Shown: positions 10,146 through 23,632, numbered from the stretch's first letter. The stretch: DNA of 64,000 bases from Calonectria ilicicola (GCA_020809705.1 CP085832.1:4030001-4094000), one strand, 5' to 3'. The notes: generated from the letters alone by a model not told the origin. Numbers and translations are program-made.

Positions 10146-12296
10146 AGACGCGCGTGCAGTGATCTAGGAGCCTGCACCTTGTGACAGCCAACTTGGGAAG
10201 CTGGACATGTTGTATGCTAGATCAACGGTCGAAAAGCGACATAAAAAAAAGAGTTCGAGATGTTGGTTAACGGATCCGATTGAGGAGAACGACCTGACTC
10301 TTTAGGGGAGGGGAGGGGTCGTTTGCATGTGTGTGTCCTTTAAGCTCGGGCAAGCTCAAAACTCAGAAGCCAGCGCGCTGGGTTCTAGACTTCAGCTGGG
10401 TTGCGTCACTGTCCTGTATTGCCACGAGCGCCATGGGGCGCCACGGCGGACAGCGCGAAGTATACCCTGCAAAATCAAAGGCTAACGGGCCAGCATGCCG
10501 AAAAACACATGGCACAACCGCGGAATTACTGCGATAGTGTAACGCCACTGTCTAAAAATCGCAAGCTAGTTGAAGGCAGGCCTGGGCCGTGATGGAGAGA
10601 CTTTCGGGTAAGAGGAGCTGAACCGCGTACCTGGGAACATGGCGGCCGGCAGTTGGGTTGACGACTCAGTTGAAGGTGCCCTCAGCCAGGAGGCGACGAA
10701 CAAGGCAATGCAATTCTGCTTCTAGTAATTTATTTTCGGAACAATCCTTCAAACTAACCGATGCATGCTGCTCTGCAATAAAATCTGGAAAGGGTATAGT
10801 CTCTTTGGATCTTTCGTGTTTTAGCCCAAATGAGAAGCTGTTACAATTTCGCTTGGAACCGCCTCGCCATAGCTGCCGGGGTCTCACGAGCCTGAGAAAC
10901 ATGGCTGGCCAGAGGGAGAATGGAAAAAGAAAAACTATCAAAAATGAGAAAATCTTGGAACCAATACGGTGTGCACGTTTCTACATGTTTGTCTTGAATA
11001 CTTTAGGATCAACCCTATGCAATGCTTTGAACCTGGTTCCATGTACTTCGGCAGTCCGTGTTTGCGGTGCGGAAGTAGCCGTCTCATTGAAGGATTCATC
11101 TATCCCAGAAAACTCTATGTACCCTTTTCTTTTTTTTTCTTATGACTGCTATATAACGCCACATACTGGAAAGAACAGACTGCCCCTGTGCCTGTAGGGC
11201 TGATATGACAGGACATTACCATTGCACGCCGTGTAATCAGTACCCCTTGGGTTTTTGAACACCGGATTCAATGAAAAAATGGCGCATAAACGAAAAACGA
11301 AAAGGTTTTGGAGAGTTTAGTTAAACGGAAGGATCAGGGGCAATGGAAAATAAAGACGCGGGTTGTATCAAGTAGTTCACTGGTGCGCACCCGATGTTAC
11401 CCACCTGTCCAAGCCCACTGCACTGGAACACACCCACTGAAGGTCGCTGAAACGCTGTGGGGGAAGCTGAGTCATGTGCATGTACAATTTCGGGGGATCA
11501 ATGTCCTACCCTATACCTCGATCGACGTCTTGTTGGATTGGCATAATGATCATACCACTGTTTCAATTTCTGGACTATTGGATCAGGTATGGATAGGGAT
11601 TTTTATGCAACCATTCAATTAATTTTTGGTAAAAAAAAACAAAGAGTACCGACTAGAGAGCGGTGTGATAGAACAAGTACATAATAAGTGTTTTTAACCT
11701 GGTTCCAGGGTCAACAAACCCGACACGCGATGATTCATCAAATGACGTGCTCTCTTGTGAGCGATAAGTTTCAATGAAATCCAAAATATTTCTATTCACA
11801 TTTGACGTCTATCAAGCTTATTTGAGTCTTATCGGCGTGTGTTTTCAGAGGTTCCCAAGTCGGTGATGCGATCGGACCACATGCAACGTACGGTGCGGCG
11901 GGCCATCCGGGTTCACGATACGGCGCAGCTCGGAACGCCACCAGCACAACCGCGGCGCGATAAAGCTCAACCCACTGATTTGGTCAAGGCACTAAAACCA
12001 ACGGCCAATCGGACGGCAAGGCTAAACCCCAGCATTATTGGATCAAGCACAAGCAAGCATCCGACACTGAATCAATTGTACATAAATGGCACGGCACACA
12101 CACAACGCGGTATAGAAAACGCATAGCCAGCACCTTATCGTGCCGTGCCAGCCAGCCACCCCCCCAGCAACAAAAACAGTGGGCCATCTGAGACATTGAT
12201 CCCCCAACCCCGCAATAAGAGCAGCCATTTCAAGTCGGTCGGTGACTCCATCTTGTTTTGTCAACCCTCCATTACATTCTCCCTAAACACGCACTC
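10146..12296. other. 2.1-kb intergenic stretch, no clear gene
   Basis: Several moderate open frames (the longest at 10658-11197, plus strand, 179 codons) show no recognisable domain or splice continuity, and their composition looks non-coding. The part nearest 12296 is C/A-rich and probably holds the promoter and leader of the carboxypeptidase gene. A T-rich run lies at 11129-11138 and A9 at 11631-11639. I see no transposon ends. Confidence 0.4.
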
Positions 12297-14282
12297 ATGG
12301 CTGTCGCGACGCTGCTATTGGCGGCGCTGTCCGGCCTCGCTGCCGCCCAGTTCCCGCCGACACCCGAAGGCGTTACCTACGTCAAATCTAAGTTCCACGA
12401 GAATGTCACCATTTCCTACAAAGAGGTGTGATTTGCCCAATCCGGACAGACAGTGCACTGTAGTGTGCAAAACAGCTAAAACTTAGCCCAAGCCCGGAAT
12501 TTGCGAAACCACGCCCGGTGTCAAGTCGTACTCCGGCTATGTCCACCTTCCCGCAGGCTTCCTGGACGGCGAGGATGGGGCCCCCCATGGCTACCCCATA
12601 AACACGTATGGAACCCACACCAACACCATCCAGAGCTTGGCAATTGCGTGCAGAAGTGTTGACCTGACCTAAACAGATTCTTTTGGTTCTTCGAAGCCAG
12701 AAAGGACCCCGAAAATGCCCCCCTGGCCATCTGGCTGAACGGTGGTCCAGGCGCATCGTCCATGCTGGGCCTGTTGCAGGAGAACGGCCCTTGTATCATT
12801 GAGGATGACTCCAAGACGACGCGTCTCAACCCCTGGAGCTGGAACAATGAAGTCAACATGCTTTATCTGGACCAGCCCACACAAACTGGATTTTCTTACG
12901 ACGTCCTGACCAACTGCACCGTCACCTTGAGCGATGAGGAAGGCTTTAAAATCACCCCGACCGATTTCGGTGGAGAGGCTCCAAAGCTCAACCTGACCAC
13001 CATGGCCGGAACCTTCGGCAGCCAGAAGCAAAAGAAGACTTCCCACAGCACTCACCAGGCAGCACATGTGCTGTGGCATTTTGCTCAGACCTGGTTCTTT
13101 GAGTTCCCTCACTACAAGCCCGACGACGACAAGATCAGCGTTTGGGCTGAAAGCTACGGAGGTCACTATGGTCCAGGATTCACCCAGTACTTCCAGCAGC
13201 AAAACGAGAAGATTGCAAACGGCACCATTGATGACAAGCATGCCCAGTACATTCATCTTGACACGCTCGGAATCATGAACGGTATACTTGACATGGTCGT
13301 CCAGGAGGAGAGTTACATCTCCTTTGCCTACAACAACACTTATGGCATTCAAGTTTTTAACGAATCACTTTATAACGAGATGATGTTAAACTACACTCGA
13401 CCTGGTGGTTGCAAGGAGCAGACCCTGGCCTGCCGAGACAAGCTCAACAAATTGGACCCCCTATCTACGAACCAAAACTTGGAAGAGATGTCAAGCTCCT
13501 GCAAGTTTGACCCCTGGTGCCAGGAACATGTCGAGGACGTCTATATCCGACTAGGAACCGGAGGATGGCTTGACATTGCCGCCCCGGCCAATGACCCCTT
13601 CCCTCTGCCGCACCTGAACGGATGGTTGACCCAGGAAAGTGTGCTACGTGCCCTCGGAGTGCCGGTCAACTTTACAAGCATTTCCAACACTGTTGCTGCC
13701 AGCTTCGACAAGACAAACGATATTTTCCATGGCGGCTTCCTCGAGGCAGTAGCCTACCTGCTCGACAGCGGTGTCAAGGTTCACATGATGTACGGTGACC
13801 GAGACTATGCCTGCAGTTGGGTCGGAGGTGAGGATGCCAGTCTGGCCATCGAATACTCGCGAGCCAAAGACTTTGCCAACGCCGGATACGCTCCGTTTGT
13901 CGTCGATGGTGAAGAGGGCGGCAGAACTCGCCAGTTCGGAAACTACAGCTTTACACGTGTGTACCAGGCCGGTCACGAGATCCCAGCATACCAGCCTGCT
14001 GCAGCCCTCGAGATTTTCAATCGCGCAACCTTCAACCGTGATATTGCTACCGGTCTCTTGCCCGTCACCGATGAGCTGTCAACAGTCGGTCCCAAGGATA
14101 CATGGCACATCAAGAATATCCCTCCTCCCAAGGCAACTCCCAAGTGCTATATCCTGGACCCCGGAACCTGTACATCCGAGGCTTGGGCCAAGGTCAAGTC
14201 TGGCGAAGCAGTGGTGAAGGATTGGTTTGTCGTGGAGGATGATGCTAATGAAGAGGGCAAGCCTTTTAGCGAGGAGCTGTAA
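12297..14282 (+). CDS. Secreted serine carboxypeptidase (S10 family)
   Basis: Three exons: 12297-12425, 12487-12605 and 12677-14282. The first encodes a signal peptide ([17 protein letters not shown]). The product removes C-terminal residues from peptides outside the cell or in the vacuole. The S10 landmarks are visible: WLNGGPGAS (oxyanion region), [11 protein letters not shown] with the nucleophile serine, MYGDRDYAC with the catalytic aspartate, and QAGHEIPAY with the catalytic histidine. There are many N-glycosylation sequons and multiple cysteines. Both introns are short and keep the frame. The total of about 617 residues fits fungal S10 enzymes. Its neighbour on the other strand is an oligopeptide transporter, which suggests joint peptide scavenging. 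Confidence 0.93.
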
Positions 14283-14528
14283 TTAACGAAGTTTAAGAAA
14301 GCCTTGTAACATCACGTTTGTCAAATACACTGCGCACGTTGATTGATTACTGCTAATTGGTATCTGTAATTATCCATCTAGACTTTGATAGAATGATCTT
14401 ATGAAGAAACGGGTAAAAGTGACACTTTCGCGCCTCTGCTGCTTTAGATTGCAACTCCTAGTCAAGTAGTAATCTGATTAGTTTGCAATTGCCTCCTTGT
14501 CATCCTCAAAGATGGATCCAAATCCAAA

Positions 14529-17500
14529 TTACGCGTACGTCCCGATCCGAGGACCAAAGTACTGGCCAGTTTCGACCTTCAGGAGAGTGCAAGATTCCGC
14601 CTCACAGCCCTTCTCAGGGTCATTTCCCCACCAGTTAATCTCAACATCGTGGTAGTTAACAGCAAAGAAGATCACCACGGCGGAAATGGCAATGGCACTG
14701 GAAAAAGCTGCGGACAGGACGTAATTATACTTGGCCCAGCAAGCGAGGTATCGGCCACGGAGGTATATCATGCTGAGATAAGCGGGCAAAACAGCAGGCC
14801 ACATGTACCCCAGGTTGTACTGGAAATATGAACATTAGTATATCGTAGATTACGGTGAAGCAGAAAATGAGTTAGCGATACAAAACACATACCGGAGACC
14901 AGTGAATTCCGCCCGCGAGAAGCATAACTGGATGGGCCTTGTGAAGCCAGTGACCGCGAGGTATAAACTTGTTGAGATAGTAGAACACAAACGGCAGCGC
15001 AAAGCCCACTGGGAAGGCAGAGAGCAGTGCCGTGTATTGAGCGCCGCTCCCAAAAATCTTCCTCGCGCCCAGACTACCAAATAGTACCGCAGCGGTGAAG
15101 TAGGTATTGACGCCAGGGCAAGTAAATCGGTTCTTTTGTCCCCTTTGTTACTGTCAGTATGGTGAAATGGACGACATAGCTTTGGCTACTTACGTTTCGC
15201 AAAGATCTGCAATGTTTGTGATTTGGAAGTTCATCACACCTGTACAGACAAATGCCGAAACCACTACCGCAGCCACCTGGGCGCAGTATGTTTGCCGTTG
15301 AGGAATCTTGACATAATGGGCGAGTTTCAAATCGTTGGCGAAATCGAGAGCATGGGCTGTTGTGACGTAACTGAAGATAATTAGTCGATACTATTGTAGC
15401 TGGATATGTCAAGACTTACCCAAAACACTTAAAAAAGTTCATAGCAAGAGCATTACCTGGCTCCCAAGCTCCGCCAATAAACTCCGCCAAGACACTGATT
15501 GAGAGTTTAAGTTAATATGAGTTGAAATCGGTTTTCTTAGACCAAGAGCCTGACTCACTTGAATTCCACTTCCATGCCAGTGGTGGCCGCAATAATACCG
15601 GTCGGGATGGTGAAGATGAGGGCAAGTCCGATACCAAAAAAGACGACACCTACACTAGTCTGTTCACGTTGAGTAAGTTGCTGCTTGGAAATATTCGATG
15701 ATTAGTGACAGCCATGGCTAAACTTACATATGTTGGCCAACCAGCGACAGCACCTACGCCAAGTGCGACAGCAACAACGTTTAGGATAAAGTACCACCAT
15801 TCAGGAACTATTTCCTTTGTTAGGATCCAGGATTTTATGGCGAAGTAAACCATGCGTACCTTCTTTGTAAACTGACATGAGCCTGCTGTGAACGTCTTTG
15901 AAGTCGTCCGTTCCACGACGCTTGAAACTTCCGACTAAGCTCTTAAAACCGAGAGCAATATCATGGCGATGGTAGAGGATTGCATAAGATATGGTGGCGG
16001 AGTAAACTGCAAAGAAAAAGTAGTACATTGTCAAACTACTAGCAGCTAGATAAACCGGCGAGTAGGCTTGGTACTTGGTTTCATTTAACCATCCGCGGGA
16101 GTCTAGAATTTTGGACACATTGTAAGACTTGCCGTAGTGATCAAACATGGAATTAGTGTTGATAGGAAGGTACCCGGTATTGTAGGCGTTTGTCCAGTAC
16201 ATGGCGATGATGACAAAACCAGCAAATACCATTCCGACAAAGGAGTTGAGGGTGACGTGAAATGGTACGTTGAGAGGATCACCATTGTGGGTCACAACGT
16301 TCCAGTCGAATGTCGGGACTGGATTGAATCCCATCCCTTTATTTAGACCGGTGATCGCGGCAAGGTTGAAATTGTTTGGGGCGATCCATGCAAGCCAATT
16401 GAAGAGACTGAGGGCGCCGAAAATGTAATCGGGGAACCAGAAGTAAACGAACATGGCTGCGAAGGCGAGCATAAAGAATCGGAATCGAGAGATGCTAAAG
16501 ATTTGCTTAAAAGGACCAACGACGGAATGATTTCTTTCTGTTGGAATGGTAAGCGATGAACCATTGCAGAACAAAGCTTGAGCTCACCATCGTGCAAAGA
16601 ACTATTCAAGGCGATGGTCACAAGGGTTCTGGGCCACAGACAAAATGACGGGTAGACAAGGAATCTGCGACATAAACCAGCAAGACCGAAGCCCATCAGG
16701 TTGGTAGATAGTGCAAGTAGAATCTGGTATGCAAATGACTTTGCATAAGGTTGACCGAAATATTTGTCCAGCCATTGCGTAAAAACTAGAATGTCAGCAT
16801 AATTTACGCGCACATATCAAGGGGCTACACACTGATGTATCTTGAACTTGGTAGGGTCTTTCCAACGCTGGCCATGATGGAGATGAGCATGTGCTCTTTC
16901 TTGTTGAATGGTCCCGGGTTGAGGCTATGCCTGACGCCAAATAGCGTGAAACCAACATCTGGGAGGAAGCGTTCGGCGGCTTTACCGACAGGGTACGATA
17001 ACAATTGAATGACCGAAGCCTGAATCGAGATGCTTGGCTGACGAACACCAAACAATTGATTGATAAAGGCGGCGATCATGACGAATCCTAACCCAATGAC
17101 CCAGGCACGGATGGTGCCGCAAGGCAATTCGGGATTGTCATGTGCATCAACCACAGCTCGGACCTCGGCATATGGACTATTGGCCGTGAGCAAAGCCACT
17201 TCAATTTTGGCTTCTTGTATAGCTCTCGTATTCTTTTCGGATTCGTGGCCATCATCGGCTAAGAAATCGGCGAGGCGTTGTAGCGAATCGCCAGGAAAAT
17301 TTGGATCATGACCGTGGGCATCGACAAGTTGTTGAGCTAGCTATACCGGGGATATTAGCGCAGTTTCTCATTTAGGTTGGGTTTGAAGATGGAATGTTCG
17401 CACCTCGCGGGCTCGTTCAATGGTCAGGTTTTGGGCTTCATCTTGTGCTGCCAATACCTCGTCGACAGTGGCAAAAAGGCGTCTTTGTTCTCCCGTTAAT

Positions 17501-17707
17501 AATGCAACTAGAATTATGATTGATACGTCTCTACCTACTTGGCGATTTCCTCTGCTTCAATCTTGAGGTCAAGGTCATCTGCAGGCTAATAAACTGTTAG
17601 CTTTTCTTAAATATAGAAATGTGTTGACTGCTCCCGACCTCGTTATTCGATGTTATGGCTGTGGCCGCTTGAATAGTGTCGCCGGATTTCTCAGGTATGA
17701 AAGCCAT
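14529..17707 (-). CDS. OPT-family small oligopeptide transporter
   Basis: A many-exon gene for a roughly 800-residue polytopic transporter, likely at the plasma membrane, that imports tetra-/pentapeptides or peptide conjugates with protons. The start ATG at 17705-17707 gives a polar cytosolic N-terminus. Landmarks of the OPT/ISP4 family are NPGPFNKKEH (the NPG motif), WPRTLVTIALNSSLH, FWFPDYIFGALSLFNWLAWI, AMYWTNAYNTGYLPINTN, KIPQR (the KIPPR motif) and the C-terminal NWWGNDPEKGCEAESC. About ten short introns interrupt it, each visible as a drop in frame between conserved helices. It converges on the secreted carboxypeptidase gene with about 250 bp between the stops. The presence of two peptide-use genes is the best clue to its role. 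Confidence 0.92.
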
Positions 17708-18576
17708 GTTCGTCAAACCGAAGCAGGATTCTGAACTGAACCAGAATTATACTCGCATCAAAAACAACCTGCGGGAGCTCCCTGGGACATAACGGCTTGG
17801 CCGGTTCAGTATAGCGAGTATATATCCCTCCATTCTCACTACTGGGAGACAAGCCCCTCCCTGGTCCAACTATTTTTTCTGGAGTATTACGATGATATTT
17901 TCTCATTCCCGAAGATATCGCGTTATGAGGCACCGCGTGCCCCTCAAACGGACGTGATGCCAAGTTGGGATTGAAATATTTTGATGGCAACTTCCCCTTG
18001 GTTCGTATAGACGATTGAGCAAAGTGGCAAGTCTCCGCTGGATTTAGCCAGCATTCAATGAGACGTAGGCCGCTCAATATTACCTAATAAGGCATGGCGG
18101 ACTATATCCGACATTTACGTACTGCACATAACGAGATTTGTCTATACTAGTTTCTTGGCAAACTTTCGGGCGGACTATGTCAACGACGCCTTTTGACTAA
18201 ATATCAGGGCAAGGAATGTCAGTTCCGCGGTTGTGTGCGATGGCGCCATGTGCGCTGTGCCGCTATCCACGTATTGATCGGAACTGAGGCTCTTATCTGG
18301 ATCGAACCCTGGTTTTAGGTGGTTCGCGGAACCTAACTAAACAGGCAAATTGCTGCGGTGACGTTTTTTCGACCCACAGTCGCGCAAATTAGTGAGGTGG
18401 TATTTGGGGGTGTGAACCAGCTCTTACCATCATGTTTTTTTAACGCGTCAATTTTAACTCGTCAAATTAATCGAGCGATCTAATCGGATTTCTTATTTAT
18501 TCATGAGGTCTGGATTTAGGCTGTTCCCGTCACACAACTGCTATTTCAATCCCCACTTGGGCCCTGGTACCTGATC
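17708..18576. promoter_or_regulatory. Divergent promoter region between transporter and amidohydrolase
   Basis: No gene is visible. This 869-bp gap separates two divergently transcribed genes and should contain both promoters. I see no clear operator repeat. Confidence 0.4.
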
Positions 18577-21500
18577 ATGGCGTTAAAAGCCGACGGCGGA
18601 TTCTATTTGCATCCGCCGCCGTACGACTATGTTCAGGCCTCGACTTGGTGGTCTTGGCGACGCGGTCAGCGGCTTGCATGCATGGTAATTATTGCAATTG
18701 GATTTGTCGTCTTCATCCACACACCGCCATTTTCGAGACACCCAGCGCTCCAGTTCGAAACGAAGGAGTTTGCAGAAGGATTAGAAGGCTGCCGAGAGGC
18801 TTCCAACAAAGACTTTACCCGCCCGGTAACGTCAGCCAACCGCCAAAATCCACGATGGAATCGAGTCAAAGGTCAAGAAACGCCAGTTGTCATTCAAAAT
18901 GCGATTCTCTTTGATGGGAATACGACACTCGATGGTGCCTTTGACATTATCTTTGATTCTGGCGTAATTCGCTCAGTTCTCCTCTCATCACCACACAACA
19001 CATTCCCTAAAGATGCCCGCATTGTTAATGCCCATGGCCGGTTCGTTACACCTGGTCTCGTTGACATGCACTCGCATCACCTATTGCTGCCTTTTCCACA
19101 GCTGCGGGCTACTAGTGATGCAAATGAACGTCCACTGCTTGGACCTACGACGTCCTTCGTTCGGGCTATTGATGGCTTTAAGCCATATGATCCCGCTATT
19201 AAATTTATTGCGTCTGGTGGAATCACTTCGTCACTCGTCCTCCCTGGCTCGGCTAACATTATTGGCGGCGAGGCTTACTTGGTCAAGAATTTTCCACTAG
19301 CTGGAGAGTTTGGGGAACCGGTCATTGAAGAATTACTCCTAGACTATGGCATCCCTGAAGCAAACCAACAGAGATATCTTAAGATGGCCTGCGGTGAGAA
19401 TCCCAAAGGAATCTACGGGAATAGTCGGCTAGGACTTTCATGGCTCCTTCGTGAGCATCTTGAACAAGCACAAAAGCTCAAAGTTCAGCAAGACCAGTGG
19501 TGCGAGAGAGCTAGCACACTTCAAAGGAGCAGATTTGCAACGCCTTCCGAGGTTTCAAAATTTATCAAAGAGTTTGGATCCAGGCCTGAATCCCTAAAAC
19601 TTGAGACTTCTGTTTCTCTTCTACGAGGAGAATTGAACGTAAATATTCATTGCTACGAGCCCGAAGATTTTGAGCGGATGCTTGCTGTGCTTCATGAATT
19701 TGGCGTTCATCCATCGGCATTTCATCATGCGTTAGAAGCATGGCAAGTTCCTGAACTTTTGAAGCGACTAGAGAAGTAAGTCACTGTCCTAAAGATATTG
19801 ATTAACTTATTCTAATGGAGTATTAGGAATATTACCATCGCCACCTTTGCCGACAACTCTCTCTTCAAAGCCGAGGCCTATCATTCCAATTTGAAAGGGC
19901 CAAAGATTTTAGAGGCACACGGAATTCCAGTTGCTTTGAAGTCGGTACGTGTTCCAAACCGTACAACCTTTAGAGAAATCACTAATATTTCACGTAGGAC
20001 CATACTGGCGAAGCGAACAATGCCAAATATCTTGCGTGAGTTTCAAAATTCCAGTACATTTAGCTCTCATTAATGAAGTGGAATAGTCATCAGGCAGCGA
20101 TCTCACACTCCTTCGGTCTGACACAAGATGGTGCTTTGAAGGCCATCACTTCAGTTCCTGCTCAGTCTATAAAACAAGATCACCGAATTGGTTTCGTTCG
20201 TCCAGGATACGATGCTGATATAGTAATCTGGGATGATCACCCACTACAGTTTGGTGCAACCCCTCTCAAGGTTTTCATTGATGGAAGAGACCTTTTAGGC
20301 AACGGCCAAACAAAGGACCCCGAAGTCGAAAAGGCTCCGGGCTCCCAGGAACTTCCCCCCAAGCCCCCCAAACAGCGACAATTCATTTCTGAGGTCGATC
20401 GAGAAGCTGTTTGCGCCCCAATTGAGGGCCCTCATTCGACTGTCGTGCTTTCCGGAATTCGAAAAGTTTTGATTGATACACCTGCCCATCTGAACAATTG
20501 GACTGACGATTCCGTGTTGGTGATTGAGAATGGACGCGTTACATGCCTTGATGAACGAGCGGCATGTGTTACAAGCCGAGGCCTCGCGGATGACGCACCG
20601 CATATTGAGCTTCAGGACGGCCATGTTACTCCAGGGCTCATAGCCTTCGGAAATAATCTTGGAATTATAGCTATCCCCTCTGAGAGCTCCACAGGAGATG
20701 GTTCGCCAAGAAGCGCTGGCAACGCGCTTGATGAAACTAAGAACCTCCACTATGCCAAGTACGGTGTGCACTTCGGTGGGAGAGCATTCAAAAGAGCAAG
20801 TACCGGAGGCGTCACAAAAGCTGTTACTGCTCCAATTCCTGGATCAGGCGTCGTCCAGGGGGTAAGTGTTGGATTACGAACAGGAGAGAATGCTACACTG
20901 CTAGAAAATGGCATTTGGAAAGATGAAGTCGCACTGCACTTCATTATTGGACACTCAGCGATCGGTAGGGCTCCCCATCAATTCGCCTTTATTCCATTGG
21001 GTGACTAACCTCAGCTATTTAGGAGGTGATACGCCCACAGTCTCATCAGGAATCGAGCGACTCCGTCAAATATTAGAGCAGGGGCAATCCAGCGCCACGG
21101 AATCTAATACCGCTTATTCTCGGGCGGCAAAGGGCGAACTACCTGTGATTGTACAGGCTTTCAATGAAGTAAGAAAAAAGTCCTAATAGTTTCCAGCTAT
21201 TCAGTTTTAATGTTAACCTTAGTGACCAGGATGATATCGCTCAAATAGTGCTCGTGAAGCAAGATTTCCCTAATGCTAACCTCGTGATATACGGAGGCCA
21301 TGCTTCACCTCTGGTAATTACCCGATGGCCCAATTTCAAACTTGCAACTGTAAACGCAATCTAACACGTTATGTAGGTCGCCAAATCTCTTGCAAAGGCG
21401 GGCATTCCGGTACTTCTGACTGGAAATCGAGGAGCGCCCGATAATTGGGAGAAGAGACATATCCTCCCAGGACCACCACAGAGTGAAAGCCTATCGAAGA

Positions 21501-21829
21501 TTTTAATTGATGCCGGTGTTTTGATTGGACTTGGTGTCAAGGGAGATTCCAAAATTCACGGCTTGGCCCAGGAAGCCCGCTGGGCCGCTAAATACGCAGG
21601 CCTTTCTGACAAGGATGCAATTGATTTGGTGTCTACTAACATCGAAAAAATCCTTGGGATACGATCGAGGAATAATGAGTTCATCCAAGACTCAACACAG
21701 ACTATCCTAAACGACATTGTGGTGTGGGAAGGTGATCCTCTCCGAGGAGAAGGTTCAGTGGTGGCATCCTTTAGCGAGGACGGGAAGGTATCCGGGTGCT
21801 GGCCAGACACTTTGAACGCCGCTGTTTAG
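18577..21829 (+). CDS. Membrane-anchored double-module metal-dependent amidohydrolase
   Basis: Seven exons (18577-19775, 19827-19944, 19998-20035, 20087-20964, 21023-21168, 21230-21313, 21377-21829) give 971 residues, all junctions in phase. A single N-terminal membrane helix (about residues 32-48) follows a short cytosolic segment, so the catalytic part is probably lumenal or extracellular. The first amidohydrolase module shows VTPGLVDMHSHH (metal-binding HxH), later a conserved VNIHCYEPEDF strand, DHTGEANNA, and the closing IGFVRPGYDADIVIWDDHP. A second composite beta-sandwich start (VLVIENGRVTCLDE, then HVTPGLIAFGNNLG) lacks the HxH, so the second module looks catalytically degenerate. Similar fungal proteins are often labelled carbohydrate esterase family 9 or imidazolonepropionase-like. 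Substrate unknown; hydrolysis of an amide or cyclic amide fits the neighbourhood. Confidence 0.87.
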
Positions 21830-22495
21830 GTTCGGGGCAATAGAGAAACTATGATTTTCAGTAATCGCGTTTATCTTATGAATAGCTATGGATTATGGGG
21901 CTTTCGTCGAAGAAATTCTGCTCTTCACTCTGGAATCTTTGGAAGTATTGGGATTGCCCGGCTTCAAAGCCGAGACGTCTACCGGCCACTGTCCCGTACT
22001 GGTACTTGATACCTTAATTTATTGCCCAATATTGATCACAAGATATGCTGCATTTGTCAAAACAACCAATCCTATCATGATAGCGAAGAGTTGAAGGAGG
22101 TGTCGGGCCGAGCGCTAGCTATCGGTCCATGTCGGCTGGTGGGGCCATGAAGGCTCGGTATATGGGGCCGATGAAAATAGTACAACACAGCGAATTATGG
22201 CAAGGCTTATGGACTCGCTCTGAGTTTGCTTCGAGAATTTTGGACTATGACCGGATACTCATTGAGATTTTTAGCCATGCCATTGAGTCCATTTTGGTCT
22301 GGTCTTCAACGAACCATCTATGACTACGTTCCATCCACGTGAGCTAACGTAAATGTGAAATAACAGTAGAAAATCCATCACAACATCAGGTAGGGAAAAT
22401 TCTTCTGGGTTGGTATGCGCAAGGTTTACTTGGTATATTGACCTCTTCTTACTAGATACCTAGAGGTGTGTATAGGTAACAAGAAAGACGTGATC
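21830..22495. other. Intergenic between convergent genes
   Basis: No supported gene. It should contain the 3' ends of the amidohydrolase and of the cyclodeaminase-like gene. Confidence 0.45.
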
Positions 22496-23632
22496 CTAGA
22501 AATCCTCAACGATGGTTCCTTTGCCGTGCTTTCGCGCTAAAGCGAGTATCATATTCCCGGCGGCGAGATCTGTCAAGCCGACACCGATACTCTTGTAAAC
22601 AACAAAGCCTTCTTCCACCCATTTTTTGAGCGGCTTTTGTGACTCGGTGTCCCACTTGTTCTTCCAGTCGATCACCTCCCCGACTTCCACGACCTGATTC
22701 GCCTTCGCTTGGCTTTGGCTGAGCTCACCCGAATCGACAAGCGCCACTTCGCGATCATCGACAAGAATAGCTCCTCCTTGGCCGCCATTTGGATTATATC
22801 CGGCATCTGATCCCACTACATTGTTCACCAAGTCGGGGTGTATTTCCACCATTTCAGCTTGCCATGAGCCGATACCGGAGATGAAACAACCTCGCCCGTC
22901 TTGAAGTCTTTGGTTCAGATAGTTGGCAGGAAAATGAGGCTTGGTGGAAGGAGTGGTGCAAAATATCACATCAGCGCTCGATATAACCGCCCTCAGCGCC
23001 TCTTGAGAACTTGGATCCTCCGGGTTGATGCTGTCCAGCTCTGCTGGTGATCTCCAAATCGATTTGTTCTCAATCTGAATTTGCTCAACCAATTTCTTGG
23101 ACCTGTCAATATTGCGATTCACCACCGTGACCCGCTTGATGTCCGCCCCTTTTAGAGCAAATGCTAATCGTATGTGCCACAAGGCTTGCTTGCCTGCTCC
23201 AAAAACAACAATATTGGCAGTGTGTCGTCGCCAAGCATATGGGACCATGACATTCAAGGACGTTCGGTGTGCCGTAAGTTCATCGGCATTGAGAAATCCG
23301 TTGGGAAACCCATTTTCGTCACAAAGTGCCAATATGCCGTGTATCGTTGGTTTTTCTCCTTTTTTTGATGGGGGAGGCTGTGTTGCCTTGTATGGATCGA
23401 CAATTATCTTCACGCCGACCGCATCTGAACCTGTGAAAGGTCTAAATAGCGTCTTGACACCGGTGGGCCGTGTTATAACACTTGCATCTGGTTGAAACTT
23501 TCGTTCATCGCCGACAGAGAAATCTAGCAGAGATTTGGCTAGACCATCCTTCATTTCAACGACCTCATCTGTGCTGAGATGGAGTAGGAGGTCGTGTACG
23601 GCTTTGTCGCCGAGAACAAGACAAGAAGACAT
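22496..23632 (-). CDS. Ornithine cyclodeaminase / mu-crystallin family protein (possible ketimine reductase)
   Basis: A single-exon 378-residue protein. I chose the ATG at 23632 (MSSCLVLGD) because upstream codons look like leader. The N-terminal half has the family substrate-binding sequence, including KTLFRPFTGSDAVGVKI and LTAHRTSLN. The NAD(P)-binding part has VVFGAGKQALWHIRLAF, a typical mu-crystallin/OCD Rossmann loop, and a C-terminal YKSIGVGLTDLAAG. Members deaminate ornithine to proline or reduce cyclic imines such as pyrroline-2-carboxylate. It is transcribed away from a proline-racemase-family gene across a 524-bp shared promoter, which favours a proline or hydroxyproline role (inference). 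In trans-3-hydroxyproline catabolism, dehydration and ketimine reduction are consecutive steps. Confidence 0.88.
   Translation of the reverse strand: MSSCLVLGDKAVHDLLLHLSTDEVVEMKDGLAKSLLDFSVGDERKFQPDASVITRPTGVKTLFRPFTGSDAVGVKIIVDPYKATQPPPSKKGEKPTIHGILALCDENGFPNGFLNADELTAHRTSLNVMVPYAWRRHTANIVVFGAGKQALWHIRLAFALKGADIKRVTVVNRNIDRSKKLVEQIQIENKSIWRSPAELDSINPEDPSSQEALRAVISSADVIFCTTPSTKPHFPANYLNQRLQDGRGCFISGIGSWQAEMVEIHPDLVNNVVGSDAGYNPNGGQGGAILVDDREVALVDSGELSQSQAKANQVVEVGEVIDWKNKWDTESQKPLKKWVEEGFVVYKSIGVGLTDLAAGNMILALARKHGKGTIVEDF

Noticed and set aside
10658..11197. 179-codon open frame in the 10-12 kb gap
   Set aside because: No domain, no splice continuity and non-coding-like composition.
18295..18312. 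tRNA B-box-like GGTTCGATCC on the minus strand
   Set aside because: No matching A-box, no paired T-stem or acceptor stem around it.
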